Assembly (NCBI GenBank): GCA_019054805.1
Contig: JAHQIY010000011.1
Span: forward strand, 2,051,001-2,115,000
DNA: 64,000 nucleotides
Reading direction: 5' to 3'
Origin: Brachionus manjavacas
Taxonomy: Eukaryota > Rotifera > Eurotatoria > Ploima > Brachionidae
Made by a program: the position numbers and the translations under genes. Each line of letters begins with the position of its first letter. Positions within the stretch are counted from its first letter, which is position 1. The notes under the pieces are model-generated. The model saw only the letters and a program-made list of their open reading frames with translations. It ran no database searches and was not told the origin of the DNA. This document shows positions 33,976 through 48,105 of the stretch, piece by piece.

Positions 33976-35339
33976 ATGAAAATGATTGAAGGTGTGACCA
34001 ATTTTTCGCCAGATTTGGACTCGGACAAAAAAACTAAGCCATTGTTCAACTTTGGCAAGTGCAGAGTGTGCAAGGACAAGGCGACTGGCATTCATTATGG
34101 CGTGGCAAGCTGCGAGGGCTGCAAAGTAACAAAGAAAAGAAATTCTTTTCAATTTTAAATTTAATTAGTCTGCTTAATTAGGGTTTTTAAACGAAGTGTG
34201 GAAAAAAATGAGAAATATGTTTGCTACTTTGGCTACAAATGTGAAATTACGCCCAAGCAGAGAAAAAAGTGCAAATTTTGTAGGTGGAAGGCGTGTTTGG
34301 CTGCGGGCATGTCTTTTGAGGGTATCAAGATGGGCCGCATTCCCAAGATCGAAAAAGAAAAGGCCAAATTTTGCATGGACAGTCTCTCTGATGGTAAATT
34401 TTGCTCATTTCCGTGGTGCTTATTAATTAATTGGAAAAAAAGAGGAACAAGACCAAAAAATTGAGATTGACATTGATGTGCCAACATCGAGCAGTCCCTC
34501 TTCGAACAGTCTCAGTCCCGTTCCATACAACGGTGATTTGGTTCCAGTAGAAAAAACATATCCGGATTTAGTGTACTTTGACCAGCCGTCGGTTAAGGTT
34601 ATTAACAGAGACGGATTTTTGGTCTCATTCGAAATCGACAAAATCCTAGAGCCTAATCTGGAAAGAAGTCACTTGGTATTTTCAATATTGAGGGATAGAT
34701 GCTACCAGTTGTTTGTTCAGTTCACGGAAAAATACGAGAAGCAGTACGACAAAGCTTTGAGAGTGCTAAGAAAACTAGAGGCCAGTTTGGTAAACGAAAA
34801 TTTGTCCAAGGCTGAACTATGGGAAAATTTCGTCAAAGAAACGTGCTACCACACCAAAACATCTTTCATGTACGTCAAACAACTGCCTGGCTTTGAGACC
34901 ATAAACCCCAATGACTTGATAACAATTTTGGACACGAACATTTTTTTTCTTTACGGCCTTAGGGTTCAGAAACTGTTCATCAATGGCGAGCACTACATCA
35001 TTCATGATAACAAGGTGCAATTCAATCGAAACAACATGTACAAGTGTTTTGGCATAGACTTGACCAACCGAATCATGTACTACCATGCCAGGCTGAATTC
35101 TCTCCATTTGTCCAGTCAAGAAATTTCCCTGCTAATACCTTACATGCTCAGTTCCACAAGTAAATTTTCAATGCTAGGTAAATGTTAGCTCAATTATGTT
35201 TTTAGAGTCAGATTTTGTAGATCCGGACTCGATTAGAACTGTAAATGAGTATTACAAGCATGCGTTGGCTCAAGAGTTCCTGGTAAGCAAAAGATCGCCG
35301 ACATTTATTAATCAACTTGCACAAGTATATTTAGAATAA
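33976..35339 (+). pseudogene. Nuclear hormone receptor, arrayed copy 2 (frameshifted)
   Basis: Exons by comparison with copy 1: 33976-34125, 34182-34393, 34443-35159, 35206-35339. Exon 1 and exon 3 are unchanged. Exon 2 begins ggtttttaaacg with five T where copy 1 has seven, giving GGT TTT TAA: a stop directly after the first zinc finger. Everything downstream, including the 236-codon LBD frame, is otherwise open, so the loss is either very recent or a homopolymer error. As written, the product would stop at about residue 52, lacking finger II and the LBD. Confidence 0.75.
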
Positions 35340-36598
35340 GAAAAAATAAATTTTTATTAATTTTTTGTGGTTATCAAAGTACCTAAGCTATACTGTTGAA
35401 ATTAGCAACATATGTAAAAATTTACAGATAACTGATTCTTGAAGGAGACTAGATGCATAAAATTAATCAATATTAATTGTTCATTTTGCCTATCCGAATG
35501 ACAAAGTAGCCCAGTGTAAATCTTATTTATTTGAAAAAAAGTCTTTGTTTGTAAATTGGTATTTTTGTATTTCTATTACTTTTTGGCCATTTTATCGTCC
35601 ATTTCGTTTAAAGCTTTTTTTTATCTAAATTTAAAAAAAGTGTTCTCCGAACAAGTAATTTAAGTTTTAATTTAACTTTCTTCTAAATAAATATTTTAAA
35701 AATTTTATTTTTTCAATTTAATCTTGATAATTCTAAAATACAGATAAGTTTTCGAAACAAGTTTTTATTATTTTCCAACGGGTGTTCAAAAAAGGTTGGC
35801 GCGTTTTTCTTTATAAAAAAATAGGAATGCAATATTCAAATTTTCAAAAAGTCAAAAGGTTTTACTCAGATAACTTTCTAATGGATAAAGATATCTAAAC
35901 CAAATTTTGTGGATCAAGAAAAGATTATCTATCCTATCCAAAAATGTTTGTATCATAATGGCACATAAAAGACAGCATCATTTAGGACGGATTTATAGAT
36001 AAAAAACAATGTTTGGCTTTGAAAGAATACTTTTTGTTTTAAAATAATTACAACTTTAATTCAATCCTAAAACAGGCTAAGACAAAGTCGAATGGCGGTC
36101 ATAAAAAGTTTCAACTTAGCCGTAATAAAAAAAATTAAGAAAAAATTATTTCTATTAAAAAAATACAGAAAAAAATAGGATAAAATACTCTAAAAGTTTG
36201 GTGATATGGGCTGTAGTTTTCGAATTTTTTTCGGCAAATTCAGAAAGCTTGACTTAATCAAAGCTTTGCAATAAATTCTAAAGCTTCACCTTTAGACGGT
36301 ATTGTTTGTCTCTCTGATTCATCAAATCCGTATTGAACATCTTGATCAATTTGTTTGAGTTCTACAAAGGAAGTTTTCTTTTAAAATCTTTTGGATTACT
36401 CTTTGTATTAAATTTTCCTGGTTTATTTTATTTTTATTAATTTGTTTTTCTTTTCGAGCATGAAACAATCTTTTCCAATTTATGTCTTTTCGACTTTAAT
36501 TTTTTTTAGCTTATTTACTCTATTTTGATTCTTTTTTTTATCTAATTTTATTAACTTTAATATTATTTTTATTTTATTTTTTTATTTTATTTTTAATT

Positions 36599-36672
36599 TA
36601 TTCTGAAGGAGCTTTAGCTCGGTACAGAAAAAAAAAAAAAAAAAGAAGAAGCATTAGCTCCTTCGAATAAAT
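36599..36672. repeat. Back-to-back LINE 3'-end tags, unit 2
   Basis: Equivalent of 23821-23903 with a shorter A run. Confidence 0.5.
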
Positions 36673-36761
36673 AAAAATAAAATAATATAAAATCAATTAA
36701 TTAAAACAGTTTTAAAATATTTTAAATTTGAAGTTAGTTTTGTTCATTTACTAATGAGAAG

Positions 36762-37346
36762 ATGAGAGACAAGAAAAATAAATCTAATTCAGATCTTTCA
36801 AAGAAGCTATTCAGGTTCGTCGGCTCGCTCTGCAAACTCGCTAAGGATAAGAATGTCAAAATTGAACAGTTTGATGCTAAGCTAGCTAGACTGGAGACAG
36901 GGCACAAGGAGTAGCCTTACGAAACAGATCTCTTGTGGAGCAATGTTGTTGAGGGTAAAAAGCAAAGTAATAAGTTCTTATAGCAAGTGTCAGGATCAGG
37001 AATAGCCGCAAGAAGAGAGATTAAATGACTCAGACATGGTTGATTTGCTTAAACAAAGGCCAACCTTCTAGCCTTGAATTTTTAACAAGAACCATGAACA
37101 AGAACTTCCTCACAAAACCTTTGAGACTACATTCATGAACAATATCCATCCAGAGTCACTAGTGCTGTCCATGGCCCGCAGCTTCTCTCTTCTGAGAAAG
37201 ATTGTTTTTACGATCCAAAATTGATTCCAAGTCTACAATATTACCAAGACCGCGTCCACCTCTTTCATAAGGCAACTATGATCTTTTTATCAAAACTATT
37301 AAGGAAAGAACCAAGCACTTGGAACATGATGTTGATATTTAAATAA
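36762..37346 (+). pseudogene. LINE ORF1-like remnant, unit 2
   Basis: Matches 23992-24576, with the same stop after GHKE and the same DRVH-bearing frame at 37125-37346. Confidence 0.4.
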
Positions 37347-37739
37347 ATCAGATTGTTATGTATTGACGATCTGAATACAATCCGACAAACTGAATCTTGT
37401 GTTGTTTTTATTTTAAATGGTTGATTATTTAGTGGAATATCATGTTTTATCATTAATTCTTTTTTATTTTTTTTGTAAAAATTATCAAAATTTAAAGAAA
37501 AAAATTATTTAAAACACATGAAGAAGAAGTTTTTTCATTTTTTTATTTATTCTTTGTTAAATATTTATAACAAAGAAAAATTGTAAATTAATAAATAAAA
37601 ATTAAAAATTATTTCTTATTGAAATTTTTAAAAGACCAAACAAGCAAAATATACTATAGGATTAAAATGAACAAACTGAACAAAATGAACAAAAAAAATA
37701 ATTTGAACGATTTATATGCTAGGCTTTTTTTTATAGAAT

Positions 37740-38398
37740 TAAAGTTCACGAAATTCAAAACTTTAGTGCTATCTGAATTTCACATTTTTGACTCAAAATT
37801 CGTAATCTACGACCTCAAAAACCTCAAAAAAAAAATTTTTTTGAAGGGAGCAAAAAAAAATTTTTTACACCCAGGGTTCCAAAAATAGCAAACCCTTTAA
37901 AAAGTTGTTGTTCTTTAAGACTCAAAATCTCAAAGATAAAACTTAAATATACTAAAAAAGTATATATATTCTGAAAGAGCATAAAATTCTCTACATACTA
38001 ATGTGATTTAGAAAGAAAAAAAAATTGGTGTGGCGGTTTTTGTTGGCCAAAAAAAGGAAAATAATGTGTTTTTTCTGGTTTAAATCGTATCTCCTCCCAG
38101 GGATCAATTATGACCCGATTTTTTTTTTTTTTTTTAAATCTAGACAAAATTCTGAACAATTCTATGGTTTAACTTTTTTATTTTATTGCTTTAGTTTTCT
38201 TAAAGAACAACAACTTTTTAAAGGGTTTGCTATTTTTGGAACCCTGGGTGTAAAAAATTTTTTTGCTCCCTTCAAAAAAATTTTTTTGCTCCCTTCAAAA
38301 AAATTTTTTTTTTGAGGTTTTTGAGGTCGTAGATTACGAATTTTGAGTCAAAATGTGAAATTCAGATTGCACTAAAGTTTTGAATTTCGTGAACTTTA
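37740..38398. mobile_element. Foldback element, unit 2
   Basis: Arms as in unit 1, but the left arm lacks unit 1's private substitutions and so pairs better with the right arm. The right arm has the ~25-bp block twice, with shorter T runs (38262-38310). Confidence 0.8.
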
Positions 38399-38572
38399 GC
38401 AATCTGAATGTACTAAAGACAGAACGTCGGATTAAAGACCGTCGTCATTACCTCCCCAACAATACATTACTAAAAACTTCATACATTTCTGAAGCAAACT
38501 TGTTATAGAGACCGTCAGGAATTCTATAAATGGGTTAGAGGCATCGATTGTTAGATCCTGTAAATATCAGCA

Positions 38573-39223
38573 AAATTTGCTATATATCTACATCAAAAGT
38601 CAAAAGAAATGTCAAGACTCGATAAAAGGCCCACTTGATAAAGATGGAGTCTTTCACGCAGATGAAGAAATTATTACCAATCCCTCTAAAACTCCAATTT
38701 GGCAGCGTCTTCATTCCCCGCTTATCATTTGTAGCTCAAACAGACCTTCTATAGCGACAAAGACGAGTGAAGTCAATATAAAAGCTTTTTCTGCTGAAAA
38801 AAATTATTAACTTATTGAAAGAACAAACCCTAGAAAATCACCAGGAATGGAATCTGGCTGACCGGTGGATGACAACGAATCAGTCAGTTTTTATTAAAAT
38901 TAAATTAAGAAAAAATTTCCTGACTAGTATACGAAATCCATCCTTTTATCGTGAAAAGCTGCGCATTGGCTTATTCTGAGGCACTGAGTGTCATTTTTAC
39001 ATATTCATTTTCACACAGCATGATACCGTACGTAAGGCCACTTGAATATATCAGTCCAATCTTTACAGGAAGTATACCAGGTAATTACAGGCCAATCTCC
39101 TTGACTTCAGTTCCTTGTAAGTTGATAGAGCGCATAAGTAAAGACACTATAATGGATTTTTTTCCTTATTCACTCCTTGTGGAGCATAGGGTCATTACTT
39201 TTGATTTCCACTCAAGACGATAG
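38573..39223 (+). pseudogene. LINE reverse transcriptase remnant, unit 2
   Basis: As in unit 1, with one extra A after FSAEK that ends the first frame early (38810). The NYRPISLTSVPCKLIER frame is at 38951-39223. Confidence 0.8.
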
Positions 39224-39470
39224 TCCCTTGATCTGAATATTTAAAAATCCCAGTGTAAAAACATATGTTTACTTTCTTATACCAAAAAACTCTTTTTAAA
39301 AAAGATTATCATTTAATGGTTTTTAAAAAGGTCTAAATCTTTTTTGATCAATATTTAAAAAAATTTCTAATTTAAATTTAAAATTTTCAAAATTTTTTAT
39401 AAAGCTTAGAATTAATTATGAAATTTAATAAAATTAAAAATAAATGATTTTTTATAATTTTTTACTGAAA

Positions 39471-40370
39471 AATACACTATCATAGATTATTTAGATTTAG
39501 ATGGTTTTTTAAGCATTTTGAATTTCAGTAGCTAATAAAAAAAATTATAAAATAGATGAATTTTACTAGATATTTAATTAAAACACTAGATAAACCGATA
39601 ATCTAATATTTATTTTGATGTAACAAAACATAAAAAATAAAATACAAGATAAAAAGATGAAAAAAAAACAATAAAAATTATATTAAATTAAATAAGTCGA
39701 ATTATTTTTCTTCTTTTACTTCTCAACTCTTGAACGTTATCGTTGTCATTGTTATTTGAACCTGTTCTCTTGGAACTTGATTCTAGAATGCTTGATCTAG
39801 AACCTGCTTCACACTTTTTGACATTTCACGAATGGATTGGATATTTTTTGACGGTGTTCTCAATGGACTCTAAAACACTCATTTCCAATACCTAAATAGT
39901 AAAATTTAGTATCGGTCATCTTGCTGGTTAATTCGTTGTATGTTTGTTTTTGATCTGAATATTTAAAAATCCCAGTGTAAAAACATATGTTTACTTTCTT
40001 ATACCAAAAAACTCTTTTTAAAAAGATTTTCATTTAATGGTTTTTAAAAAGGTCTTAATCTTTTTGATCAATATTTAAAAAAATTTCTAATTTAAATTTA
40101 AAATTTTCAAAATTTTTTTTAAAGCTTAGAATTAATTATGAAATTTAATAAAATTAAAAATAAATGATCTTTTATAATTTTTTACTAAAAAATATAGCAT
40201 TCTAAAGAATTGATATTTCTATTAGTCAAAAATAAATTAATCCCAAATTTAACTGATTCGGATGAAAAAGCTTCTCAGCCTGTTAGTTTTATAGCTCAAA
40301 AAAAGATGAAAAAAAACATTAAAAAATTGAAAATTGAACAATTCGAAAAGAAAAAAACGATACAAATTAA
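39471..40370 (-). repeat. Right inverted-repeat arm, unit 2
   Basis: Reverse complement of 29026-29916. The adjoining second direct repeat begins at about 39228. Confidence 0.9.
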
Positions 40371-40582
40371 TAAAAGGAAATTGATTTTTATATATATTTG
40401 AAATAAATGTATTAGTTTATTATTTGCCTTTTTTTACTAGTTAAGTTTTAAATTTTTTTAATCTATTTCTAGAGATTTTTTTGTCTGTTTATTTATGGAG
40501 AGCTAAAACTCCTTCAGATAAAAATAAAATTTTTAGGAAGCAATTAAAAAAAGGGATTCCGTTTTGTATTCATTCAACCACC

Positions 40583-40780
40583 CTAAACCATCCTGAGAAT
40601 AAATGGAACAAAATGACTAAGTCCTGCCCTAACATATCTTACGGTCAATTCATAAAGTCGATTCGAGACAATTAAGAGGTTAAGTTTATTTAAGGTCTCG
40701 GGATGAAGAATGTTGGAGGCAGTATTACATTTTAGTTTTAGAATAGAGCGCACTGCTGAATTTGGATTACCTCTATTCAT
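40583..40780 (-). pseudogene. LINE ORF2 C-terminal remnant, unit 2
   Basis: Identical frame to 27813-28010; the hairpin tag lies at about 40490-40522. Confidence 0.45.
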
Positions 40781-41794
40781 TTTATAATTAGTTTGAGAGA
40801 ATGAGTCAAGACATGGAGATAAATACTTACTTTAAAATTAACCCTTGAAATTTTTTAGACTCCAAAGGAATTTTTCTTACCAGAACAGTTTAGATGATTT
40901 TTCCCTTTATTCATTATTTATTTATTTATTTGTTTATATTAGACGATCTAATATTAAAAAAAATTAAGAAAACATAAAATATAAGTAAAATTAGCTAATT
41001 TAAAAACTGAATAATTGAAAAGGATATGACGATGATGATGGAAATTTTCATTGTGACCATTTTATTTGGTTTCTGCGAGAATTAATGACAAGTTTTTTTT
41101 AAAAAAATCAAAATAATTAAAATAGTTATTTGATTTTTTTATCTGATTTTTTTTAAATGGTTTCATTCAATTTTGATACTCAATGCTTTAAAGAAACAAA
41201 TTTTTTAATTAAATTTTTTAATTAGAGTACAATTTTTATTAAAATTAATGAAAATGCTATCTTTTTCTAAAATATTTTTTCACAATTTATCTAAAAATCT
41301 CAAAATTCAATTGATAGCAAATGATTCATGAAATTTAAACTATGATTTAATGAATATTGGGAATCAAATCGAACAAAAGTCAAATTAATTAAAGGATTAA
41401 AAATATTTGGATATTTAAACTCTAGATTTCTTAATAGTGCTGTGATCAAGAAATCAAAATTGAAGTTTTTAATTTTAGACATTAATTTTCAATTAGTCAA
41501 ACTTAATATTTTTGAAATTTGAGTAGATGTAAAAATTACACTGTTGAATTATTATTTTATTTTAGTTTTGGCATATGTCTAATATGAATGCCCAAAACCT
41601 AATATTTCATCATTTTTATTAAAAAAGTACATGTGATCATAATTGATTTAAAAACTAAATTTTGATCACTCTGTTAGCTAGAGATATTGAATTTTGAGAC
41701 CTATCCAACATACAAAAAAAATTTAAATTAATGTTAAATCTAAAAATTGAAAAGAAAAATTTACATTTAAGTAAATAAAATTTATATAAAACAT

Positions 41795-42685
41795 TTAATT
41801 TGTATCGTTTTTTTCTTTTCGAATTGTTCAATTTTCAATTTTTTAATGTTTTTTTTCATCTTTTTTTGAGCTATAAAACTAACAGGCTGAGAAGCTTTTT
41901 CATCCGAATCAGTTAAATTTGGGATTAATTTATTTTTGACTAATAGAAATATCAATTCTTTAGAATGCTATATTTTTTAGTAAAAAATTATAAAAGATCA
42001 TTTATTTTTAATTTTATTAAATTTCATAATTAATTCTAAGCTTTAAAAAAAATTTTGAAAATTTTAAATTTAAATTAGAAATTTTTTAAATATTGATCAA
42101 AAAAGATTAAGACCTTTTTAAAAACCATTAAATGAAAATCTTTTTTAAAAAGAGTTTTTTGGTATAAGAAAGTAAACATATGTTTTTACACTGGGATTTT
42201 TAAATATTCAGATCAAAAACAAACATACAACGAATTAACCAGCAAGATGACCGATACTAAATTTTACTATTTAGGTATTGGAAATGAGTGTTTTAGAGTC
42301 CATTGAGAACACCGTCAAAAAATATCCAATCCATTCGTGAAATGTCAAAAAAGTGTGAAGCAGGTTCTAGATCAAGCATTCTAGAATCAAGTTCCAAGAG
42401 AACAGGTTCAAATAACAATGACAACGATAACGTTCAAGAGTTGAGAAGTAAAAGAAGAAAAATAATTCGACTTATTTAATTTAATATAATTTTTATTGTT
42501 TTTTTCATCTTTTATCTTGTATTTTATTTTTTATGTTTTGTTACATCAAAATAAATATTAGATTATCGGTTTATCTAATGTTTTAATTAAATATCTAGTA
42601 AAATTCATCTATTTTATAATTATTAGCTACTGAAATTCAAAATGCTTAAAAACCATCTAAATCTAATAATCTATGATAGTGTATT
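41795..42685 (+). repeat. Left inverted-repeat arm, unit 3
   Basis: Left-type inner end (tctaatgttttaatt). The basic frame has lost one A near its end (agaagaaaaataattcg), so its last residues are out of frame. Confidence 0.9.
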
Positions 42686-44778
42686 TAATTTTAATAGTGC
42701 GACATTGCGTCAAATAAATTTTTGAAAAATTCAACTTTTAATTTATTTAAATAAATCGATCATTTTCCCATGGAAATTTGAACTCCGAGATTTAGAGTTT
42801 TTTTCGTTTACGATTTTTCTTCAACTTACGTAGACTGATGATTTATTAACTTTTCTTCGGCTTTTTTTAACCCTTAACTCTTTAGATTAATAGAATTCTT
42901 AACACCAACATTATTTTTTTAAATCAATAAAAGTACACGTGAATTATATTAAAAATAGATATTTTAATATTAAAATACCAAAAATGACAATTTAATTATA
43001 GATTTTTTTACTTTTTCGCATGCCTTTGAGGCATTAAAATCAAATAAATAATAAAATAATAAAAATAACTGTGTTCAGATAGAATATCTGATAGAATTCA
43101 TGCCCATGAAGATCAAATGTTTTTTTAATAAGAAATCAATAAGTTAACTACCTTAAAGATCTTATTTTTTGCGCTAAAATTAAATTAGCATCAAAAAATT
43201 TATCTGATTTTGTTCTGTTTCTTTTTTCAAATAAAAAATTTAAAAATTTTTCCAAAATAAATAATTTCTTTTTTCTGAAATGTTAGGTGTTTTGTTTGGG
43301 AATCAAAATTAACATAAATTTTTATTTTAAAATATATTTTTTAAGGCAACAATTATTTCTAGTTAAAAACATTTTATGCAATTTTTAAATAAAAAATTGA
43401 TTAGTAAGATATTTTTTAAATGCTTGAAGTATTGCTATTTTTGTTGATAATTTTTTTAGGAACAAAAGCTATTGAAAATTTAAAAATTGTAGTAAAGTTT
43501 TTTAAAAAAAGAAAGTAATTTTATAATTTTTTAAAGGCTTCAGAATAAATATATTTGAAGAGTATATGGCTGCCAAAATATATAATCAGATTTTTCTGAT
43601 TTTTGTTTATAAAAGAAGCCAATTTTTAATTTTTCTTTCCAATATTGTTAATTTTTGGCCGTTAGCATTTAGGAACGATTTTTCCAAAATTCACGGATTG
43701 AAAAATTTAAAATTGCCATCCATTTTTTCTTCATAATTTAAAATTACAGACCCTTACCGACTAATATTTACGTAAGATTACGTAAGCTGACCGAAACTTA
43801 ATGTGAAAAGAACCACTGCTTTATTTGGCTATTAGAAACCTTTTACACGACATCATACAATCAATTTTAGTATCCTTTTTCGATATAGAAGAAGAAATTT
43901 TAGGCATTATGAAATTTCATTCAAATTTATCAATAATCAAGAAAAAAAAAATCAAGAAAAAACTTTATTTTATTTTAAGATAAAATCATTAAGAATTATT
44001 AAGATTTTTTATATTTATCAAGAAAAAAATCGATTTATTTGACAAATCAATTAGAATCACATCCAGATATTGAACAAAGTGATCTATTTTTTTAAATAAA
44101 TTTTTAATTTTTAACTTTAAGAATTTTTTCACTGAATTCAATTTTCTGAAGTTTAAATTTAACTTCAATGATCTAAATTCAAAAACTAAAATATACTCTT
44201 CATATTTTTGATAATTCAACAAAACCTTGATTATAGACTAATTTAGACTATTTTCATGCCTCGATAATTTTTATTAAGATTTCTTGAATTTTTTAAATTC
44301 CCTTTTTTTATTTCAATTTAATTTTGCTCGACAATATTAAAAATATTTGCTCAATTGTAGAGATATATATTTTATTTTAAATTTGTAAAATTTATTTTTT
44401 ACATATAGTTTCTGCAAAAAAATGAAAATTAAAAAAAAAGAAAATTTTCTACATTAAAAAATTTATTTATCAACTTGGTAAATAATATAATCAAAGCTGA
44501 GTACACAAATTTTACAAATCTTAAAAATTGTCCAATTTTTGCATTTTTAAAAAAAAAAGAATCAAAAAATTGAACAAATGATTATGATAAATTGATTTTT
44601 TTCAATCCTTTGAGATTTTTGGTAAAAAATTTCAAATAATCGAAATTTATAAAATTTTTCAGCGTTTTAAATAAAGTACACTTCATACTGATCTTATTCC
44701 AGATCAAGTGCAACAATTGCGTGATTAATGATAAGTACAATGTGGCATATGAAATAGAAGAAAGAAATTAAGGAAAAA

Positions 44779-44928
44779 AGATTAAATAACTCTTTTACTC
44801 AAGATCTAAAACATATTTTAAGAATATTTTCAAGAACTGGTTATCAAGTATGGGACAGAAGAAACAAAATAAAACCCGAAAAGGTAGAAAAAATAATGTT
44901 TCTATATGAAAATTATGAAAAAATCTAA
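44779..44928 (+). pseudogene. hAT transposase fragment, unit 3
   Basis: Same 50-codon block as in unit 1. Confidence 0.75.
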
Positions 44929-46742
44929 AAATATTATTTTTAAATTTAATAATTTTACTTAAATTAAACATATTAACAATTGATACATTTGATTGATTTT
45001 CTATTGTAATTATGCTGATGGTCAGACTTGATAAATTTTGGCTGAAGCAAATTTTAACTGATTCATCTTGCAGGACAAGTTTTAAACCTAAAGAAAAAAA
45101 AATTTTTTTGATGCTCTAAATTAAGACAAAAAATTTTACTAATTATTTTTGTTTGGATCTGTTATTACCTTCTCTACATTTTGGCAAAGTCATTTAGTCT
45201 ACTTTTTGTGATTTCTCACATTTTCTTCTCACATTCAGAAGAAATTTTTTTAAATTAAAATTTTATTTTGATTGATTTTGTTTCAAAAAGTGTATTTATA
45301 CTTTAAAAATATTAAATCAGTTTATCAAAAATGGTAAAGTTTAATTTTTTAAAGAATTATATACAAATAAACTTTTAACGAAGTTAAATTTAATAATAAT
45401 TATTAAAATTATTCAATTAGTTAAAATTAAGTGAAGAGTAAAAGTATTGTACACTCAAAAGAGTGTGACCCAAGAATTTTTTTTCAGATTTATAATTTGA
45501 ATAATTTTTTGAAATAAGAGCAAATTTTATTCCCTTTAAAACACTTAAGTTTTAATTAAATTTAGTTTTTTTAAGTGTTAATTTCCAACAAACAAAAATC
45601 TCAAAAATTTAAAAGTTTAAAAGCTGAAGTATATTTTTTTTTGATTTTAAATTTTGAAAACCCTTAAAAAAATAGTTTAATTTTATTTAGATCATTTGAT
45701 ATTACATAATTTTATCATATTAACGATTGCAGCTGTTGGATATGAAATGACAAAGCCACATTTTATTAATTTATTTTGTACTTAAAAATTATTCTATTCT
45801 GATTTGATTTCTGTCATAATAGAACATAATCTAGACAAAGAAAGCGCTCTTTATTTTCAAAAATAGGGAAAGAAAAATAAAATGATTTCGGTTCGAATTG
45901 AGAAAAATCAAATTTGAACAAAAGCTCTTAAAAACAATTATTTTTATTTAAGTTAAAAACTAGTAGAACAAAAAAATCAAAATCACGCCACTAAATTTTT
46001 GTTGATCACTTTTTCAAATAATGTAGTATAAAATGAGTCAGCAGAATTTTAAAATCTATTGTCTAGCTGAAAATGGTTGTGTTCTATGCTTAAGAATAAG
46101 AACGCTAAGTTTTCGAAGTATTTAGAGCAAAGATTGGCAAAATTTTAGATTTAGAACTTTATTTGCTTGAAGAAATAGACTGGCAATAATGAATTTTATC
46201 AATTGTTCAAAAAATAAAATAACTGAAAAAAAAAGAGATTGATTGAGATAGACTCCGAAATAATTTGTGATTAGGGATCCCGCCTTGTCGGAACCATTAC
46301 TAAGCATTTTCTTAAATTATGATACACACTCAGCATGACTCGACAAATAAATCGAGCAATGGTTGCTTTTGTTACATAATTATTTAATGAATATATTATG
46401 TGAAATTTTAAAAGAAATAGGAAATTTTTTTGGAAGCCACGCACTTCAAAATTAAAAACTTGGTATAATTTTCTGATGAAATAAGAAAAAAATCAATATT
46501 TCTGGAAAAATCCTGATCCTTAATGTTATGAAATAAGTTTCACGTGACAAAAAAATTCGTCCGATTAAAAACAAAATTTTTAGTTTTTAACTTGGCTTGG
46601 TTGTTTTTCTTAATTTTCTCATTTTTTTTTGGTAAAATAAATTATTAAAATTTTTTCTCAGACACTAATTCAAAAGAAAAAAAGGGTTGATATTTAATTT
46701 TTATCTGAGCAATTTAGCTTTTTTTTAGATTTTTTTTCCCTC

Positions 46743-48105
46743 ATGAAAATGATTGAAGGTGTGACCAATTTTTCGCCAGATTTGGACTCGGACAAAAAAA
46801 CTAAGCCATTGTTCAACTTTGGCAAGTGCAGAGTGTGCAAGGACAAGGCGACTGGCATTCATTATGGCGTGGCAAGCTGCGAGGGCTGCAAAGTAACAAA
46901 GAAAAGAAATTCTTTTCAATTTTAAATTTAATTAGTCTGCTTAATTAGGGTTTTTAAACGAAGTGTGGAAAAAAATGAGAAATATGTTTGCTACTTTGGC
47001 TACAAATGTGAAATTACGCCCAAGCAGAGAAAAAAGTGCAAATTTTGTAGGTGGAAGGCGTGTTTGGCTGCGGGCATGTCTTTTGAGGGTATCAAGATGG
47101 GCCGCATTCCCAAGATCGAAAAAGAAAAGGCCAAATTTTGCATGGACAGTCTCTCTGATGGTAAATTTTGCTCATTTCCGTGGTGCTTATTAATTAATTG
47201 GAAAAAAAGAGGAACAAGACCAAAAAATTGAGATTGACATTGATGTGCCAACATCGAGCAGTCCCCTCTTCGAACAGTCTCAGTCCCGTTCCATACAACG
47301 GTGATTTGGTTCCAGTAGAAAAAACATATCCGGATTTAGTGTACTTTGACCAGCCGTCGGTTAAGGTTATTAACAGAGACGGATTTTTGGTCTCATTCGA
47401 AATCGACAAAATCCTAGAGCCTAATCTGGAAAGAAGTCACTTGGTATTTTCAATATTGAGGGATAGATGCTACCAGTTGTTTGTTCAGTTCACGGAAAAA
47501 TACGAGAAGCAGTACGACAAAGCTTTGAGAGTGCTAAGAAAACTAGAGGCCAGTTTGGTAAACGAAAATTTGTCCAAGGCTGAACTATGGGAAAATTTCG
47601 TCAAAGAAACGTGCTACCACACCAAAACATCTTTCATGTACGTCAAACAACTGCCTGGCTTTGAGACCATAAACCCCAATGACTTGATAACAATTTTGGA
47701 CACGAACATTTTTTCTTTACGGCCTTAGGGTTCAGAAACTGTTCATCAATGGCGAGCACTACATCATTCATGATAACAAGGTGCAATTCAATCGAAACAA
47801 CATGTACAAGTGTTTTGGCATAGACTTGACCAACCGAATCATGTACTACCATGCCAGGCTGAATTCTCTCCATTTGTCCAGTCAAGAAATTTCCCTGCTA
47901 ATACCTTACATGCTCAGTTCCACAAGTAAATTTTCAATGCTAGGTAAATGTTAGCTCAATTATGTTTTTAGAGTCAGATTTTGTAGATCCGGACTCGATT
48001 AGAACTGTAAATGAGTATTACAAGCATGCGTTGGCTCAAGAGTTCCTGGTAAGCAAAAGATCGCCGACATTTATTAATCAACTTGCACAAGTATATTTAG
48101 AATAA
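46743..48105 (+). pseudogene. Nuclear hormone receptor, arrayed copy 3 (three frameshifts)
   Basis: Exon equivalents: 46743-46892, 46949-47160, 47210-47925, 47972-48105. It shares the 5-T run (immediate stop) at the start of exon 2 with copy 2. Two further lesions lie in exon 3. One is an extra C in agtcccctcttcg (about 47262). The other is a loss of two T in aacattttttcttt (about 47710), after which the LBD frame ends at SLRP. All three sit in homopolymers. Splice sites are conserved. Confidence 0.78.

Larger units (their letters stand above)
28075..40844 (+). repeat. Array unit 2
   Basis: Same order as unit 1. Shares with unit 3 the 5-T run in receptor exon 2, the aaaaatagatatttt variant near 30180 and the extra aatcaagaaaaaa tract near 31160, so units 2 and 3 look like closest relatives. 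Non-coding stretches 28075-29025, 29917-32011 and 32162-33975 hold nothing beyond what is noted for unit 1. Confidence 0.93.
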
